DNA of 64,000 nucleotides from Rotaria sordida (taxonomy: Eukaryota; Rotifera; Eurotatoria; Philodinida; Philodinidae). The position numbers and the translations under genes are program-made. The stretch covers positions 62,001 to 126,000 of the forward strand of contig CAJNOL010000464.1 in assembly GCA_905250125.1 (NCBI GenBank), given 5' to 3'. Numbering within the stretch: the stretch's first letter is position 1; each line of letters starts with the position of its first letter. The notes under the pieces are model-generated. The model made no database searches. It saw only the letters and a list, made by a program, of their open reading frames with translations, and was not told the DNA's origin. This document shows positions 17,401-29,227 of the stretch, in pieces.

Positions 17401-19411
17401 AGTTATCAACATAAAATTGAAAATGTTTTATCTACTTAGTTTAAAGTATTCATGATATAATAGTAAGTTGAATTCTTAAAAATGAATACATTATTGATTT
17501 TCTGTATTTTTAAAAATCATGGTATCTATTTTAAATGATGTTTACAGTATATTAATAGTTTGAAGCATTGTTTTTTTCAACATTTCAAGACTTATTAATC
17601 AGTTTGAGTGATTTTATTTGATTTCCTCTTGAAAAGTATGTTCATTTGAACTATACATGTAAAACTCGAAGAGTTATTTCAAGTATTCAGCTGTTTTTGT
17701 TTACACTAAGTGTAACCTTCATAGAAGACGAACACACAGAGAAACGCACACCTACACCCACAGTACCAGGTATGGATGTTACACGACATCAATAAACGCG
17801 AAAGCCCTCAGAATAGTTGAAGTGAGTTAACAGTTCCTACATTACTGATACGAATGGATATACATCTCAGAATCTGATATTGATAGTTAAATCTTAGGAA
17901 ACGAAAAATTAAAAACAGTTTCATTTGTTGTTATTTTTTTAAATATAAGAGAAAAAAAACTAGATTTCTGTTGATTCTATGCCTAAAATTTATTCAATTG
18001 ATGATTGAACAAGTTTCCTTCGTAGTTTTGTCTTTTTTTTTTCTTGTGTCACTTTTAAGAATATTATCGATTAAAAAGAGTAAATATATAGGTTTGTTTT
18101 ATAGAATTTTTATTATTTTTCTATTCAATATAAATTTGATTAAGATGATCTTGTTCTTTTTTTTTTTTTTAATATGATATAGCAAATAAAATTAGGATTT
18201 GTTTTTATTGACAATCACTAGTTTTATGATAGAAATATAGTTATTGTTGCAATTCTCATGATAATTCTATCAGACATGCATCATTTCAATTGAGATAAAA
18301 ATAGTAGAAAATCATTTTCATCATTATGAAGATCAAAAGACATCTCTTCTAAATAAATAATTAATAAATTAATTAGATATCATGAAACAAATATAGATAG
18401 AATATCTATATGGTTATATTTTCTTTATATTTAATAATATATAGAATTTTTCTAAATATAATTTAGTCAATATTCGTCAAAGAATTGTTCTTAATAATTA
18501 TTTATTGACAGATAATGTTCAAAGTAAAAAAAACAAAAAAACTTTTATTTATAATGAACACTTCAGATTGAACAGATCTAACTTCCTTTTTCTGTTATTC
18601 CATTAATCGAAAAACATATATTTAAATAATCAATCTAGTTCTTGAACGTTTATGTCTTTCTGTCTTGCATAAATAAAATTGCCATAGGTTTCTCATTGTT
18701 GAGTTGTGTTATTGCAAAAGAACATGCAATATGAGAAATGAGAAAAGCAACAAAACGTTTCATTACAGGAAATTAGCAGGCAATTCATGTCCTTGGAAAG
18801 TACGTTTAAGAACTCACTAAAGGGTGAAAATATAGTCTCAATAAAGATAATGATGGTCTATGAGTCACGTTATTTTTTTTTAATATCTTCGTATATCTAT
18901 TTTAATTACTACGAGTATTTTCTATTCTCATTTCCTTTTTATGTCAAATATAGAGAAAAATAAGTCGGATTGATTTTTAGTGTAGCACTCATAGACAATG
19001 CATCACAATATTATTTTTATTGAAAATTATTGTTCTTTTTTTTTTGTAAATATGAAATAAATTTCTTTCTACCTTGAACATTGTTTTGTATTCTGATTTG
19101 GTTTTTAATTAAACTATAATTTGTGATTCTAACTAGATTATTCTAAATTTCTACTAGACTTCATTCTTAATTTATGAACTGACATTTCTATTTCCTATGA
19201 TTTTATATTGAGAAATATGAAACTATCTATCATTTGTCATTTGTTTACAAATACTGTAATTTATTCAAAAAATACAAATATTCTTATTCTATGTCATAAT
19301 AATTCATAAATTAATTGAAAAAATCTTGTTTTAGTATTATTATTTATATATATATTATATTTTCTTGTATTTACACAATTATAACTAAAATCTTTTTTTC
19401 TTATTGATACA

Positions 19412-19422
19412 ATAAATTTCAG
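19412..19422 (+). promoter_or_regulatory. Splice acceptor just before the GPCR start codon
   Basis: A T-rich tract ending in tttcag lies 6 nt upstream of the ATG at 19429. It suits either a 5' UTR intron or a spliced-leader trans-splice site. Confidence 0.55.
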
Positions 19423-19428
19423 ATAAAT

Positions 19429-20457
19429 ATGAATAATTCATTACCATATTCACATGTAAATTTAACTCGTTGGGTTTCAAGTATAATAACACCAATAATA
19501 TTATTTGGTTGTGCTATTGGAAATATAGTTTCATTTTTTGTTCTATTACGACCACGTCTTCGTAAAGAAACAACATCAATTTATTTAGCTCTTTTATGTT
19601 TTGCTGAAATGGGTACATGTTATACAGGTTTATTAAGACAATTTTTACTTGATGCATTTGATCTTGATATAAGAAAAATAAATTCATTTACATGTCGTAT
19701 ACATATTTATTTAACATATTTATTTCTTCGTTTAGTACCAATAATACTTGTACTTGTTACATTACAACGTTATTTATATGTTAGTCAATTAGCATTATGT
19801 TCATTAAAACAAACATTAATACAATTATTTTGTTGTATTTTATTTGTTTGTTTAGCTGAATTTCATTTCTTTTTATTTTATGATTTAACTTATTCAACAA
19901 CATTAACAAGACATGATTATATATTACTTCAATGTACTGTTGATAGTAATTATCATAAAATATATTATAAATTTCGAAGTCAAATTTATCCTAAATTAAC
20001 ACTTGTTTTATATACAATAATACCATTAGGAATAATTATTCTTGGTAATGGTTTACTTATACGTACAGTACGACAATCATCAAAACGATCACGTTCAAAA
20101 ACAAAAAAGAAACGTTCAGTAACAAGAATGTTATATGCTGTTTGTATACTTTATACTGTTTTAACATCACCAGCATCAATATTTCTTGCTATAGCACCAG
20201 CAAGTTATGAATTAAAACCAACATTTCGTTTACAATGGACATTATTACGTTTATTATTTTATTTATGTCATTCAGTTAATTTTATTTTATTTTGTGCAAC
20301 TGGAAGTACTTTTCGACAAGAACTTATTGTTTTTCTTAAAACAATATGTTTTTGTCGATTAAATTGTAGATGTAGAAAAATTAAACATAATAATATAACA
20401 TTGAATAATAGAATTCAACATGATCTTATTCAGAACAAAAATAAAAATTTAATGTAA
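19429..20457 (+). CDS. Orphan rhodopsin-type (class A) GPCR, intronless
   Basis: A 342-aa seven-transmembrane receptor encoded by one exon. The N-terminus carries an N-glycosylation sequon (NLT, residues 11-13). TM1 has the conserved GN (Asn 32). TM2 carries Glu 60 where class A receptors usually have the sodium-site Asp. Cys 89 and Cys 169 can form the TM3-ECL2 disulfide. The DRY motif is QRY (113-115). TM5 starts near residue 188. ICL3 is short and very basic (218-229). TM6 has Pro 248. NPxxY is replaced by NFILF (284-288). The tail has a Cys-rich patch near 309-318 that could be palmitoylated. These traits fit the large, diverged neuropeptide/orphan receptor sets of rotifers and other spiralians. 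The ligand cannot be inferred. No neighbouring gene lies close. Confidence 0.9.
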   Translation: MNNSLPYSHVNLTRWVSSIITPIILFGCAIGNIVSFFVLLRPRLRKETTSIYLALLCFAEMGTCYTGLLRQFLLDAFDLDIRKINSFTCRIHIYLTYLFLRLVPIILVLVTLQRYLYVSQLALCSLKQTLIQLFCCILFVCLAEFHFFLFYDLTYSTTLTRHDYILLQCTVDSNYHKIYYKFRSQIYPKLTLVLYTIIPLGIIILGNGLLIRTVRQSSKRSRSKTKKKRSVTRMLYAVCILYTVLTSPASIFLAIAPASYELKPTFRLQWTLLRLLFYLCHSVNFILFCATGSTFRQELIVFLKTICFCRLNCRCRKIKHNNITLNNRIQHDLIQNKNKNLM

Positions 20458-20491
20458 ATAATTTAACTGATAGTATACCTATTTTATCAAA

Positions 20492-20497
20492 AATAAA
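20492..20497 (+). terminator. Polyadenylation signal AATAAA of the GPCR gene
   Basis: AATAAA lies 35 nt after the GPCR stop codon, followed by T-rich sequence. The position is typical for a short animal 3' UTR. Confidence 0.5.
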
Positions 20498-22459
20498 TTT
20501 TCAATTTAATAACATTATATTTTTTGTATAATCTTGTTCTATTCTACATATTCCAAGTTTGTTTCTTTTTTTAGCGATGGTCTATGTATTTTTCTGCTCT
20601 CGTATCCTGATGGTTTGATTTTGTAAATCATCACTGAGAACTCTTGCGATTTTTACTCATTGCTCTCTTTTGATTGTGCTTTGTTTTCATAAATTACTTG
20701 TAATCAGTATGCGCTATGTCCCTTTAGGTCTTATCACGGATGGAGGGTTAGATAAAAATGCGAATAGGAAAACAACATGTTAATTTTATGTTTAGTAAAT
20801 CAGTTCCAACTTTAAATAGACAAAACTGTCCTATTTCTATTCCAGAATATTAAAAAAAAAGAAAAAATGTTGATATTATTTAAATAATTATTTCCGATTA
20901 GGAATAATAATAAGATTTTTGTGTATTATTCTTATTATTCATCTTTCACATCAATGAATTACTTTTGTGATTAAACATATAAAATCTTTATTGTATGAAG
21001 TTTATTAATTGATATTCTTTATTTTGATTCATTCGATTTTAATTTAAAGAAGATTCATTTAATAGAAAATGTATATGAACAAAAATTTAGAACTTTGATT
21101 TTGTTTTTTATTCTTTTAGTTGAAAAATACGAACATTCACAATGAAATACAACATGTTAACAGAGCCGTATTTTTCAGTAAATACAGAATCAATAAATAC
21201 GGTAACATTGTGACATCTTTATAATAAGAATACATAAATCTTACTGAATGTATTATAACAACTACTTACGAGGATCTCTAATGATTGATTTGAGTCATGT
21301 ATTTTTATTTCATAAGGAAAGGATAAAAGAACTTCTTGTTACTAATAATTATAATCTTCCACTTTGCTAGTCATATTTGAAAAGCATGATATTAGAAACA
21401 GATTTTGAATAATCATAAATTTTCTTCATACAAAAAAAAACCATCAATTCATAGATTATGATAATGACATGTTGCTCAAGAAATAATTATATACTTATTA
21501 AGAAAGAATCACAGAATACAAACTTGTTTATAGTTAATTGATTTAGTCTAATTTTGATTCTGATAAATAAATATTCTGTTGAAATTCTTCTAAAAAACCG
21601 TTAATTTTTACTATGAGTAATTTAGAGAAGAAGTTCGCCTTTGATTTACGAAAATAATCACAATAAAGAAATTAATGTTATGTCATTTATTTTGTCCAGT
21701 AATCTTAACTATCGTTGGTTTTTTTTTTTCTTCTTTTGACTAAATACTTTTTAAACAATTTCCTATTCGACGTCTCATCTTAATGTTAGCTGCACATAGT
21801 CATGAAACGACACTTGTCATGAATACTTTATGTTTTGAATCCGATCTTAATTCATCTTAATTTGATTCTATTTATATCATTCAGCAATATGAAGTTAATC
21901 ATGCAACTATTCTACTATCAAATCGTAAAATTAATTACAAAAAAAATTTTTTTTTTACTATTAAACATCTGTTACAATTATATATTATCAATTAAATTTC
22001 AGTAGTTTTTGTCTATGTGATTCAGACTTACATAATTTCTTTATGACTAAATTTTAAATGAAAATTATTTTTTGAATTGATACAAAGATTAAACGATACG
22101 ACGATAATGATTACTGGGTTTGTTAGGTATTGATTAAACTTTAGAATATCAAAGAAAATACAAATAATTAAACATAGGTTTTATATTATTATTTACAGAA
22201 TCAGTAAAAAAGAAATATTTCTATACTTCCGAAATAGTTATTTCATTGTTTTAATCATGTAGCAACCGTCTATATTCATTTTGTTTTTTTTTTGATATCA
22301 TTTTTGATTAGAAAGAGTAAAATATCTAGCGTAAAACTATATAAAAGATTTTAATTAAAAATGTTGTTTTCAAAGGTCACGAAAACTCTTTGAACACTAA
22401 GCATCAGGAAAATTCATACGCAAATTTGGTCAAAGGTTTCTTTCTGAAACCAAATATAT
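20498..22459. other. AT-rich spacer, no gene seen
   Basis: Only short, low-complexity frames. Near 21164-21222 a tacgg word pair can form a weak hairpin (gccgtatttttcag and aaatacggtaac). Nothing else stands out. Confidence 0.4.
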
Positions 22460-22750
22460 TTGCTTGACTTATTATTATTCACTTTTGATGTTTTTCGGCA
22501 TCACATAGACACAACTGTTCTTTACAATGAAAGTTTTCGAGCTTCACTTGATTGCAAAATGTTGTGCGAAGTGATGAATGTCGATTATCAAAAAACTCCA
22601 TATCTCATGAAAGAAAAGAATAATTGTTTTTATGATTTATCACAAAATGCTTTTTCTAAAAGATATTTAAACGTTTTACTCGAATTAGGCTTTTATTGTT
22701 ACGATAAATCGGAGAATTTATGCTTCGATGTATCCAACTGGTCGAAGTAG
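22460..22750 (+). pseudogene. Unidentified ORF fragment (~95 aa), no ATG
   Basis: An open frame of normal amino-acid composition, rich in Cys, Tyr and Asn and unlike the low-complexity shadows around it. It reads through segments such as NESFRASLDCKMLCEVMNV and ELGFYCYDKSENLCFDVS and ends at a TAG after SNWSK. It opens on TTG rather than ATG and no obvious acceptor lies upstream, so it is probably the tail of a decayed gene or transposon. It sits just left of the TIR element at 23015. I do not recognise the family. Confidence 0.35.
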
Positions 22751-23014
22751 AAAAGAAATTGAAAAACAAACATTGTAAAATTCATCACTATGAGAGCTGT
22801 ATCAACATTTTTCTAAAGAACACTATCAATTGATCGTTTAATGATTTATTTGATCAATTATTTATAATCAGCTGTCTCTATAGTTGCAATGAATAAAATC
22901 AGCTTATCGAATAGACTAATATCCATTTCAGAGTTAAATGGTCGAGGGCATTTTTTGAATAGTTTTAATATAAAAAGAGAGAAATTACTCGATTTTTAGC
23001 ACAATCTAGAGTTT

Positions 23015-23830
23015 TTGGTGAAGATCATTCATCAAATTTTTTCAAAATCTGAGTAACTAACAAATATTTCTTACTGTAAGTTTGTAGTCGTCTTCGACTT
23101 GTAACATGATTTATTAACTTTCGCAGTTTTTGTTTTTTTTTCTAATAAAAACGTCGTTAAAAACTATAAATAGGATTTATTTTGATTATAATGCATCAAT
23201 ACTTTCAAAAAGTTTTCTTAAATCTTTATTTAATTTATGCTTTCATTAGAATAATTTTTTGAATCGAAATCGATCAACTGAAATGAATTTTAAAATGTTT
23301 ACATAAATTCACTATAAAAGTTATTAATCATCAGCATCATCTTTACCATAAGTACTATAATCATCGTCGTTATGATCGTTTAGTTCTTCTTCCATCTCTT
23401 CGACATAACTATCAGCTTTTTTAAATGTTGTCTCACATTGTTTGACATGACTAATGTAACTAGATGTTTTTGCCGTATATAAACTATAAATTCATTCTAA
23501 TGCCAATTTGGTTAATTCAGTGAAAGTAAAATTCGTGTTTCTATCCCGTATTTGTATTTATATCGATTCACGTAACACTATAAGGGTCAACGTATAGTGT
23601 CTCATCGGTAAATGGATGTGAGTGTGATGATGGCGAAAGAAAAGATCCACACCAATCCTAATATCGAATCTATAGTTTTCGATGACGTTTTTATTAGAGA
23701 AAAACAAATTTCGAAAGCTAATAAATCATATCACAAAGTCGAAGGCGGCTGCAAACTTACAGAAAGAAATATTTGTTAGCTACTTAGATTTTGAAAAAAG
23801 ATTTAGTGAATGATCTTCACTAAAATCTTT
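23015..23830. repeat. Element with ~170-bp terminal inverted repeats
   Basis: About 23015-23185 and 23660-23830 are inverted copies. Shared words include gtgaagatcattcaytaaat, aacaaatatttctt, gtaagtttg, cttcgact, atgatttatta and aataaaaacgtc. The ~480-bp core carries a broken minus-strand coding fragment (next entry). The size and the coding core suggest a deleted DNA transposon. I could not define a target duplication. Confidence 0.8.
23324..23560 (-). pseudogene. Broken coding fragment inside the TIR element
   Basis: Read on the minus strand, the frame gives DRNTNFTFTELTKLALE, then an in-frame TGA (about 23490), then IYSLYTAKTSSYISHVKQ and an acidic end (EEMEEELNDHNDDDYS) closing at TAA 23326-23324. 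The composition is clearly protein-like and differs from the AT-rich background. The family is not recognised. With its TIR setting it is most likely the C-terminal remnant of an element-encoded protein. Confidence 0.5.
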
Positions 23831-25606
23831 ATGTTTTTGGAATGCAAATCGCTATCGATCTCAACTATGTGTGGATCGATAGAGAAGAAGTTAGGCTATT
23901 TGTCCATTATATTATAATTGAGAAAGTATTTTGTTTTCAAAATGGATTAAGATCATCTTCAAAACAGAAGAAAAATGAGTAAAATTTTCCATTGACTTTG
24001 TACAAAGGTAGAGATCATGTCAACTCTAGATAGTGCTAAAACTCCAGTTATTTATCTATTTTTATATTCACGCTATGCAAAAATGTCCACGGCCATTTAA
24101 ATCTGAAATGAGTTATACATGTATGATAAAAATTTTCGGCAAGATTGGACTCTAGAAAAATTATCTGCCAAAAGTTGATACTCCAGAAATCTTCTTATAT
24201 TTTGCAACGAGTTAAAAACTATAAGTGTCAGAAATAGAATCTTGTGCTCTTTTATACAAAAACTTAGAATATTTATTTATATATCAGCTTTCAGATCAGA
24301 AACTACGCTACAAAATGCAGAAATTTTTTTTTCTTTCAACACGAAATCTCAGTTTTCGTTTTTCCTATTTATTCATTTTTGAAAAATCAACAACCGTTTT
24401 ATGTTGAAAAATGCTTGAGTAAGAAGTATAACTTAGTTCAATATCATATTTTGTAGAGAAGTATCCATTCTACAAAACGACTGAGTCCCGACTATTTTTA
24501 ACACGTTCGAAAAAAAAGATTTATAGGATAAACAAAAATCTATTGGATCATTATTAAAAATAATTTTTCAGATCTTTCAATTATTATTTCACTACTCTCG
24601 AACAAAAATTGAAAGAAAATTTCTAAACGTATGAAATTCTAGTTCTAACACTCAAAGTTTTTGACTTGTCGGAAATATTTTCTATCAGATATAAAATGAA
24701 CAAACATCTTGTCTAAAAACCTTTCCAATCATCCATTATATTATTTAGCTTTCAAAATTGCTACCTTAATTCACAGTTCTTTTTTTTTTTGAATTGAAAT
24801 GTATGCAGTGATAACTCCTCTGAACAAAGGTCTCACCAACAGTTCTTATTGAAGTACCAAGAGTTATTTCTGTAATGCATATGACATATAAATATTAGCC
24901 CTAGGAAAACATTTATGTCCACAGATAGTGACATATTAATTTTACGAAATCATGCCGTTAACATATGCAATGACTTGTGTAATAAATAGCTTGTTAATAA
25001 TCAGGGAAAGAAAATGCTTATCAATATTTTACTGTCATGTTTATTAATGAATGTGATTAATGTGTTGTGTTCTATTCAAAATTTTACGACATGAACAGCC
25101 AATTCTTTTTATTCTCTTAACAGTCATATTTCAAAGGAAAAACAAGACTTGTTTTCTATGTTACCGTCATCTAAGAATACAAAACATTCAACATAAATTC
25201 TAGACTGTTTTGAATCTATCTTCTATTCTCTATCGTTTTGTATATTTATAGAAATAATTTTTTTTTTAAAGACATCAACTTGTCAAGGTTTTCCTTTTGT
25301 TTTACTAAATGGAAAAGGAAGTTTTTAAGTTAATAAAGAAAATTTCATTTCTGTCATATTCTATATTTTTTTCCAATTTAGTAAGTTTATTTTTGAAATA
25401 ACACTACATCTTAAAGAACTGAGAAAATGAACACGTGAATGAGAAGAAGAAGAAGAAGAAGAAAAAGTTAGACGCATATTCATATCGTCTAGTAGAAAAT
25501 ACTTTTTATTGTTCTTTTAATGTCGTTGTAGGTATGTTAGTGACGTTCTCTTTTTTTTGTGACAGAAGAAATAACTAGAGCTCAATAATTAGTATTACTA
25601 TTCATA
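23831..25606. other. AT-rich spacer, no gene seen
   Basis: Short frames only. A GAA/AGA purine run lies at 25440-25466. A T-rich acceptor (tttttttgtgacag, ending 25565) precedes the next gene by 42 nt and may mark its 5' UTR intron or trans-splice site. Confidence 0.45.
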
Positions 25607-25915
25607 ATGTCTTCATCAAATTTCAATACGATAAGTAAAGTATTAACAACCGGAACTATTATTGCTATTGTTGCCGGTTCGATTACCGGTCTTGCTCTTC
25701 TTATTGCAACTATTGTAATTATTATATGCATTGTCAAACATTTAAATCGTTCAAGGAATGTAGCAGCAGGAGGAATGATTCTTCAACCATCACAACCATA
25801 TTCATATCCTTCTTCATGGTCATATCAATATCCACCGAATATGACTAGTGTAGCAAATTATCCACCTCCATATCAATCGGCTGTTCCATCCTATACAACG
25901 GCAGCATGGACTTAA
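25607..25915 (+). CDS. Small single-pass membrane protein with PPPY tail
   Basis: A 102-aa protein. A Ser/Thr-rich N-terminus without a classic signal peptide is followed by one strongly hydrophobic helix (about residues 17-43), a basic stop-transfer stretch (KHLNRSR, 44-50) and a cytoplasmic tail rich in Pro, Tyr and Ser. The tail includes PPPY at 86-89, a typical WW-domain binding motif used for instance by NEDD4-type ubiquitin ligases. This resembles the TM-plus-PY-tail half of Shisa-, WBP1- or CYYR1-like adaptors, but the Cys-rich ectodomain of those families is absent. An upstream exon could supply one; I saw none. Codon use is exon-like and the ATG is well placed after an acceptor. Probably real; function unknown. 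Confidence 0.7.
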   Translation: MSSSNFNTISKVLTTGTIIAIVAGSITGLALLIATIVIIICIVKHLNRSRNVAAGGMILQPSQPYSYPSSWSYQYPPNMTSVANYPPPYQSAVPSYTTAAWT

Positions 25916-26706
25916 AATATAACAACTGATACTTATGTTTTTTTTCTACTTTTGTTGATAAATAATCATATTAAGATATCATCAATTAATTAAATGATAT
26001 TGTTCTTTTAAACATGTTCTTTTTTGTCTTTGTATCATTTTATTTCTGTTAATTAAAAATTATCAATGATATTAAGAAGAATAGTTTATGTCTTGATATT
26101 TCTTTTTTGACGCATTAAGTGGAAATGGTTTAATGAGGAAAGAAAATAAGTTAACAGGAAACATTAATCGTTTCCTTGTTTCTGATAAATGGTTGCCTAG
26201 AAGTCTTGACTTATTTCATAGAACAAATATTTTCGTAAAACTATCTTGTGTGCTAAGCTTAATAGGCTGGTTTCTATTGTTTTACACGTTGAAGCCTGTC
26301 ATAGAATAAGTGTAGTTCGCTGAAGACTTATCGTGCAGAGATCTGATTTTGTTCGGAAATGTTTTTTTTCTGTGAGATGAACTTATTGACAAAACGCTTC
26401 TGATAGAATCCAGAAAACTGGTTTTGTGAGTCTTGGTTTTTCAGAATTCTTTCATCAAAATCTATAAATATGAATTTGACAAGTACCTCTTCTGATAGGA
26501 TATTGTTTCAGCTACTCAAATCTTTTTTCTGATTTGTTCTAGCTATTATCGTTAAGAGACAGAGTCAAAAATACTTCATTAAGGCTGGAAAATCTGATTA
26601 GATTAGTACCATTTTAATCTGATTTATAGCCTTTTCTTTACATGGGTAGCCATTTTTACTAACTAAGTGTTGTAGAATACCAGGTTTTTTACTAAGAAAA
26701 ACACTT
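25916..26706. other. Spacer, no feature seen
   Basis: AT-rich sequence with no open frame of note between the small membrane protein and the foldback element. Confidence 0.4.
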
Positions 26707-27648
26707 TAAGGCCCCCCCCCTTCCTCAGAAACCAACTTTGTTATTTTCTCACCCGATTTCAACCAAAATTTCAGAGAATGTTAGTCTTGACTAGAATAGC
26801 TTATGGTTAAAATATCTCCCCCAAATCTCAAAGATATGCACAAGTTTCAGTCAATTCATTATCCTTTACGCGGGGAAGGTTTTCACAATGGGGTTACTAG
26901 CTAATCATGTCGAAGTGATTTTTAAATTGTAGAGTGACCTTAGGGCTAGACCCTCACAAGCTCCGATTTTTGAATTTCTCTTTGTTTGATTTTTAAAAAT
27001 ACTTTTTCGAAAAATGTTCAAATTCAAAGTGCTAATAAATATGAAATATCTGAGTTTTTTATTTCAGCAAAAGAGAAATTCAAAAATCGGAGCCTCTGAG
27101 GATCTAGCCCTAACTGTCCTCTATTCAACAAAAAAAAATTATCCCTTCTTTATTGAGTCATTATTAAGAAATCCTTCCCCGCGTAAACGGTAAATTCGAA
27201 AAAATTGATGTTGAGAAAAACGAAAAACAAATTTAGAAATAGATTTTTTTATTCAAGTTCAAAAAACAACATATGAAAATGGCATATTTTCAGAATTTTG
27301 CCGATTTTTAAAACAAAAAGTGCAACTATAAAATAAGTGGTATCATACAAATTGTAGAGCTTTTCACGCTGCATCTTGTGGTATATTTTCTTTTGTTTTA
27401 ATACAATGTATTAAAATAGAAAAGCAATGTTTTTCAGTTTTTGAAAGACTTCCGAAAATTTCGAAAATGTCTTGAAAAACATGATAGTAGGTCCCCAATC
27501 TCCTTTGGTAAGATTATTAAAACCTGGCCTTTTTGGAAAAAAGGCATATATATTCTGAAAGAGGAGACTTCGGTGCATCTTCCTATGATAAAATCTCAAC
27601 TTCGACTTTTTTCGAAAAAATTGGTTTTTGTGACGAGGGGGGCCTTAA
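26707..27648. repeat. ~940-bp foldback element with nested inverted repeats
   Basis: Three inverted pairs nest symmetrically. The outer ends are taaggccccccc (26707) and ggggggcctta (27638). The middle pair is tttacgcggggaagg (26868-26882) against ccttccccgcgtaaa (27173-27187). The inner pair is about 45 bp, around ctccgatttttgaatttctctt (26962) and its complement at about 27067-27112. Arm spacing fits a decayed long-armed foldback. The short frames inside look non-coding. Confidence 0.7.
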
Positions 27649-29227
27649 TAGGAGTAAAGTAATTTTAATCATAAAAAAATGGTTTTCTACTCAAAAATCA
27701 AGTTTTTAAGTGCTAAGTCGAAAAAATCCACAGAATTTCCGAAAAAAAAAGATTTTGGGAAATTCATTGCCTTCTATTACATCTTGTGAAATTTTCTTGA
27801 GGGTAGCCGTCTAATGTAGGATGATCTTCTATTCGTCGGGAAGTGTTAGACTAAAGTGGACTATTTTTCGATGAAGTTGAATAAAATCTGATCTTCAGAT
27901 TGAAAGGCAACTTTTCATTTAGTTTTCTTAGTTAAACTTATTTTTTCATGTGCATAAAGTCCTTCGAGTATTTTGATTAAGAAAATCTTTTGAGATGAAG
28001 ACTTCTTGAAATATGCAATAAAAATAAATAAATTTGACTGAAATTCCAATCAGTGTTAATCTAAAAATGAAGTTTAATCAGTTAAAAATTATTTGTTTTT
28101 TCGTAAAATCAATTTCACTCGATTAAAACGGATTGAACATTAAATAATTTGATTAATAGAGTACGATGTTAATCGATTTTCAATAAGATAAATTCGAATA
28201 GAATCAGGTTTTTTCTCTTTTTTTTTTATAGACACAGGGTAAACTTTTCTATTGCACAGCAATCAGAGTAGGACTAAAAATTGAAAGTTTATCCTGCCAT
28301 GTGACGGTCTCTGGTCCATTATTTCGTTTTTTAGTGAAAAAAATATTAACGGTAAATTTGCTTTTAAATATGATCGACATTTCTAGATTTTGTAACGTTT
28401 TCACTGAATGAGCTATCCTTTATACTAATAGTATTCATTGTATGATCACTTAAAGCAACATACATATAGAGAAGAAAATTGAATGACGAAGTTCGAATTC
28501 TAGATTACTATTTGTTTAATATGCCAGCAAAGATAAATGTTTGATATAGAGATGCGATGGTGATGGTAATCACTGGTATAGACATGTACGCATAGAATAA
28601 CGATGAAAAACAATAAAACTACGGTGATCTTAGATTCATATTTCGACTTTTTTCGGTCAGAGGACGTCTATTTCAAGAAAATAGTTGAATCTTATAGAAT
28701 CCGACTAAACTGTTGAGAACTAAGAGTTTCTCGAACGAGAAAATTAAACTCGAAAATCTTGATAAATCTCCCATAGATACAGATTTCTCGAGCCCGAATA
28801 CCATTAGTTAGTTCCTATAGAATTCAGCCATTTTCACAGTTAGTCTATACATATATGTTTAGACTCGTGCAAAGCTGTTGGTAAAACTAGTGTACTGATG
28901 AAGTGGAATGCTGAAGGTATAGTGCATCGTCATCGTTATATTCCTAGTTTACCATGAGTAAATCCTCTTATCTGATTTAATTAATATTAATCATTATTGA
29001 ACAAAAAAATAGTCACTGATGACGTTTTATATCTTGTTGAAATATTTATTCAGATATTAAATTTAAAATAAAATAAAACTTGGTGAATGAAAAAGATCAA
29101 GAAAAATCAAATGATATTATCTTCTTTCCATGTTCATTTAGAATCATACTATAGTGTCATAGCAAATCAATATAGAATTAACTTTATGATCAGATACTGT
29201 ATTAATTTTCTGTAATGACTTTATTTG
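27649..29227. other. AT-rich spacer, no gene seen
   Basis: No exon-like frame. The part from 28480 to 28960 is somewhat less AT-rich and may be old repeat. Confidence 0.4.

Larger units (their letters stand above)
11677..19428. other. Gene desert, very AT-rich
   Basis: No exon-like open frame is visible in nearly 8 kb. The longest frames are poly-Phe/Leu/Ile shadows of T-rich DNA, for example near 17970-18177. A slightly GC-richer patch at 17700-17830 contains CG words but no ORF. The stretch could hold the promoter or distal regulatory DNA of the GPCR gene, but I see no specific site. Confidence 0.4.

Noticed and set aside
17971-18177. 68-codon hydrophobic frame
   Set aside because: Poly-Phe/Leu/Ile shadow of T-rich DNA; no splice signals or composition typical of exons.
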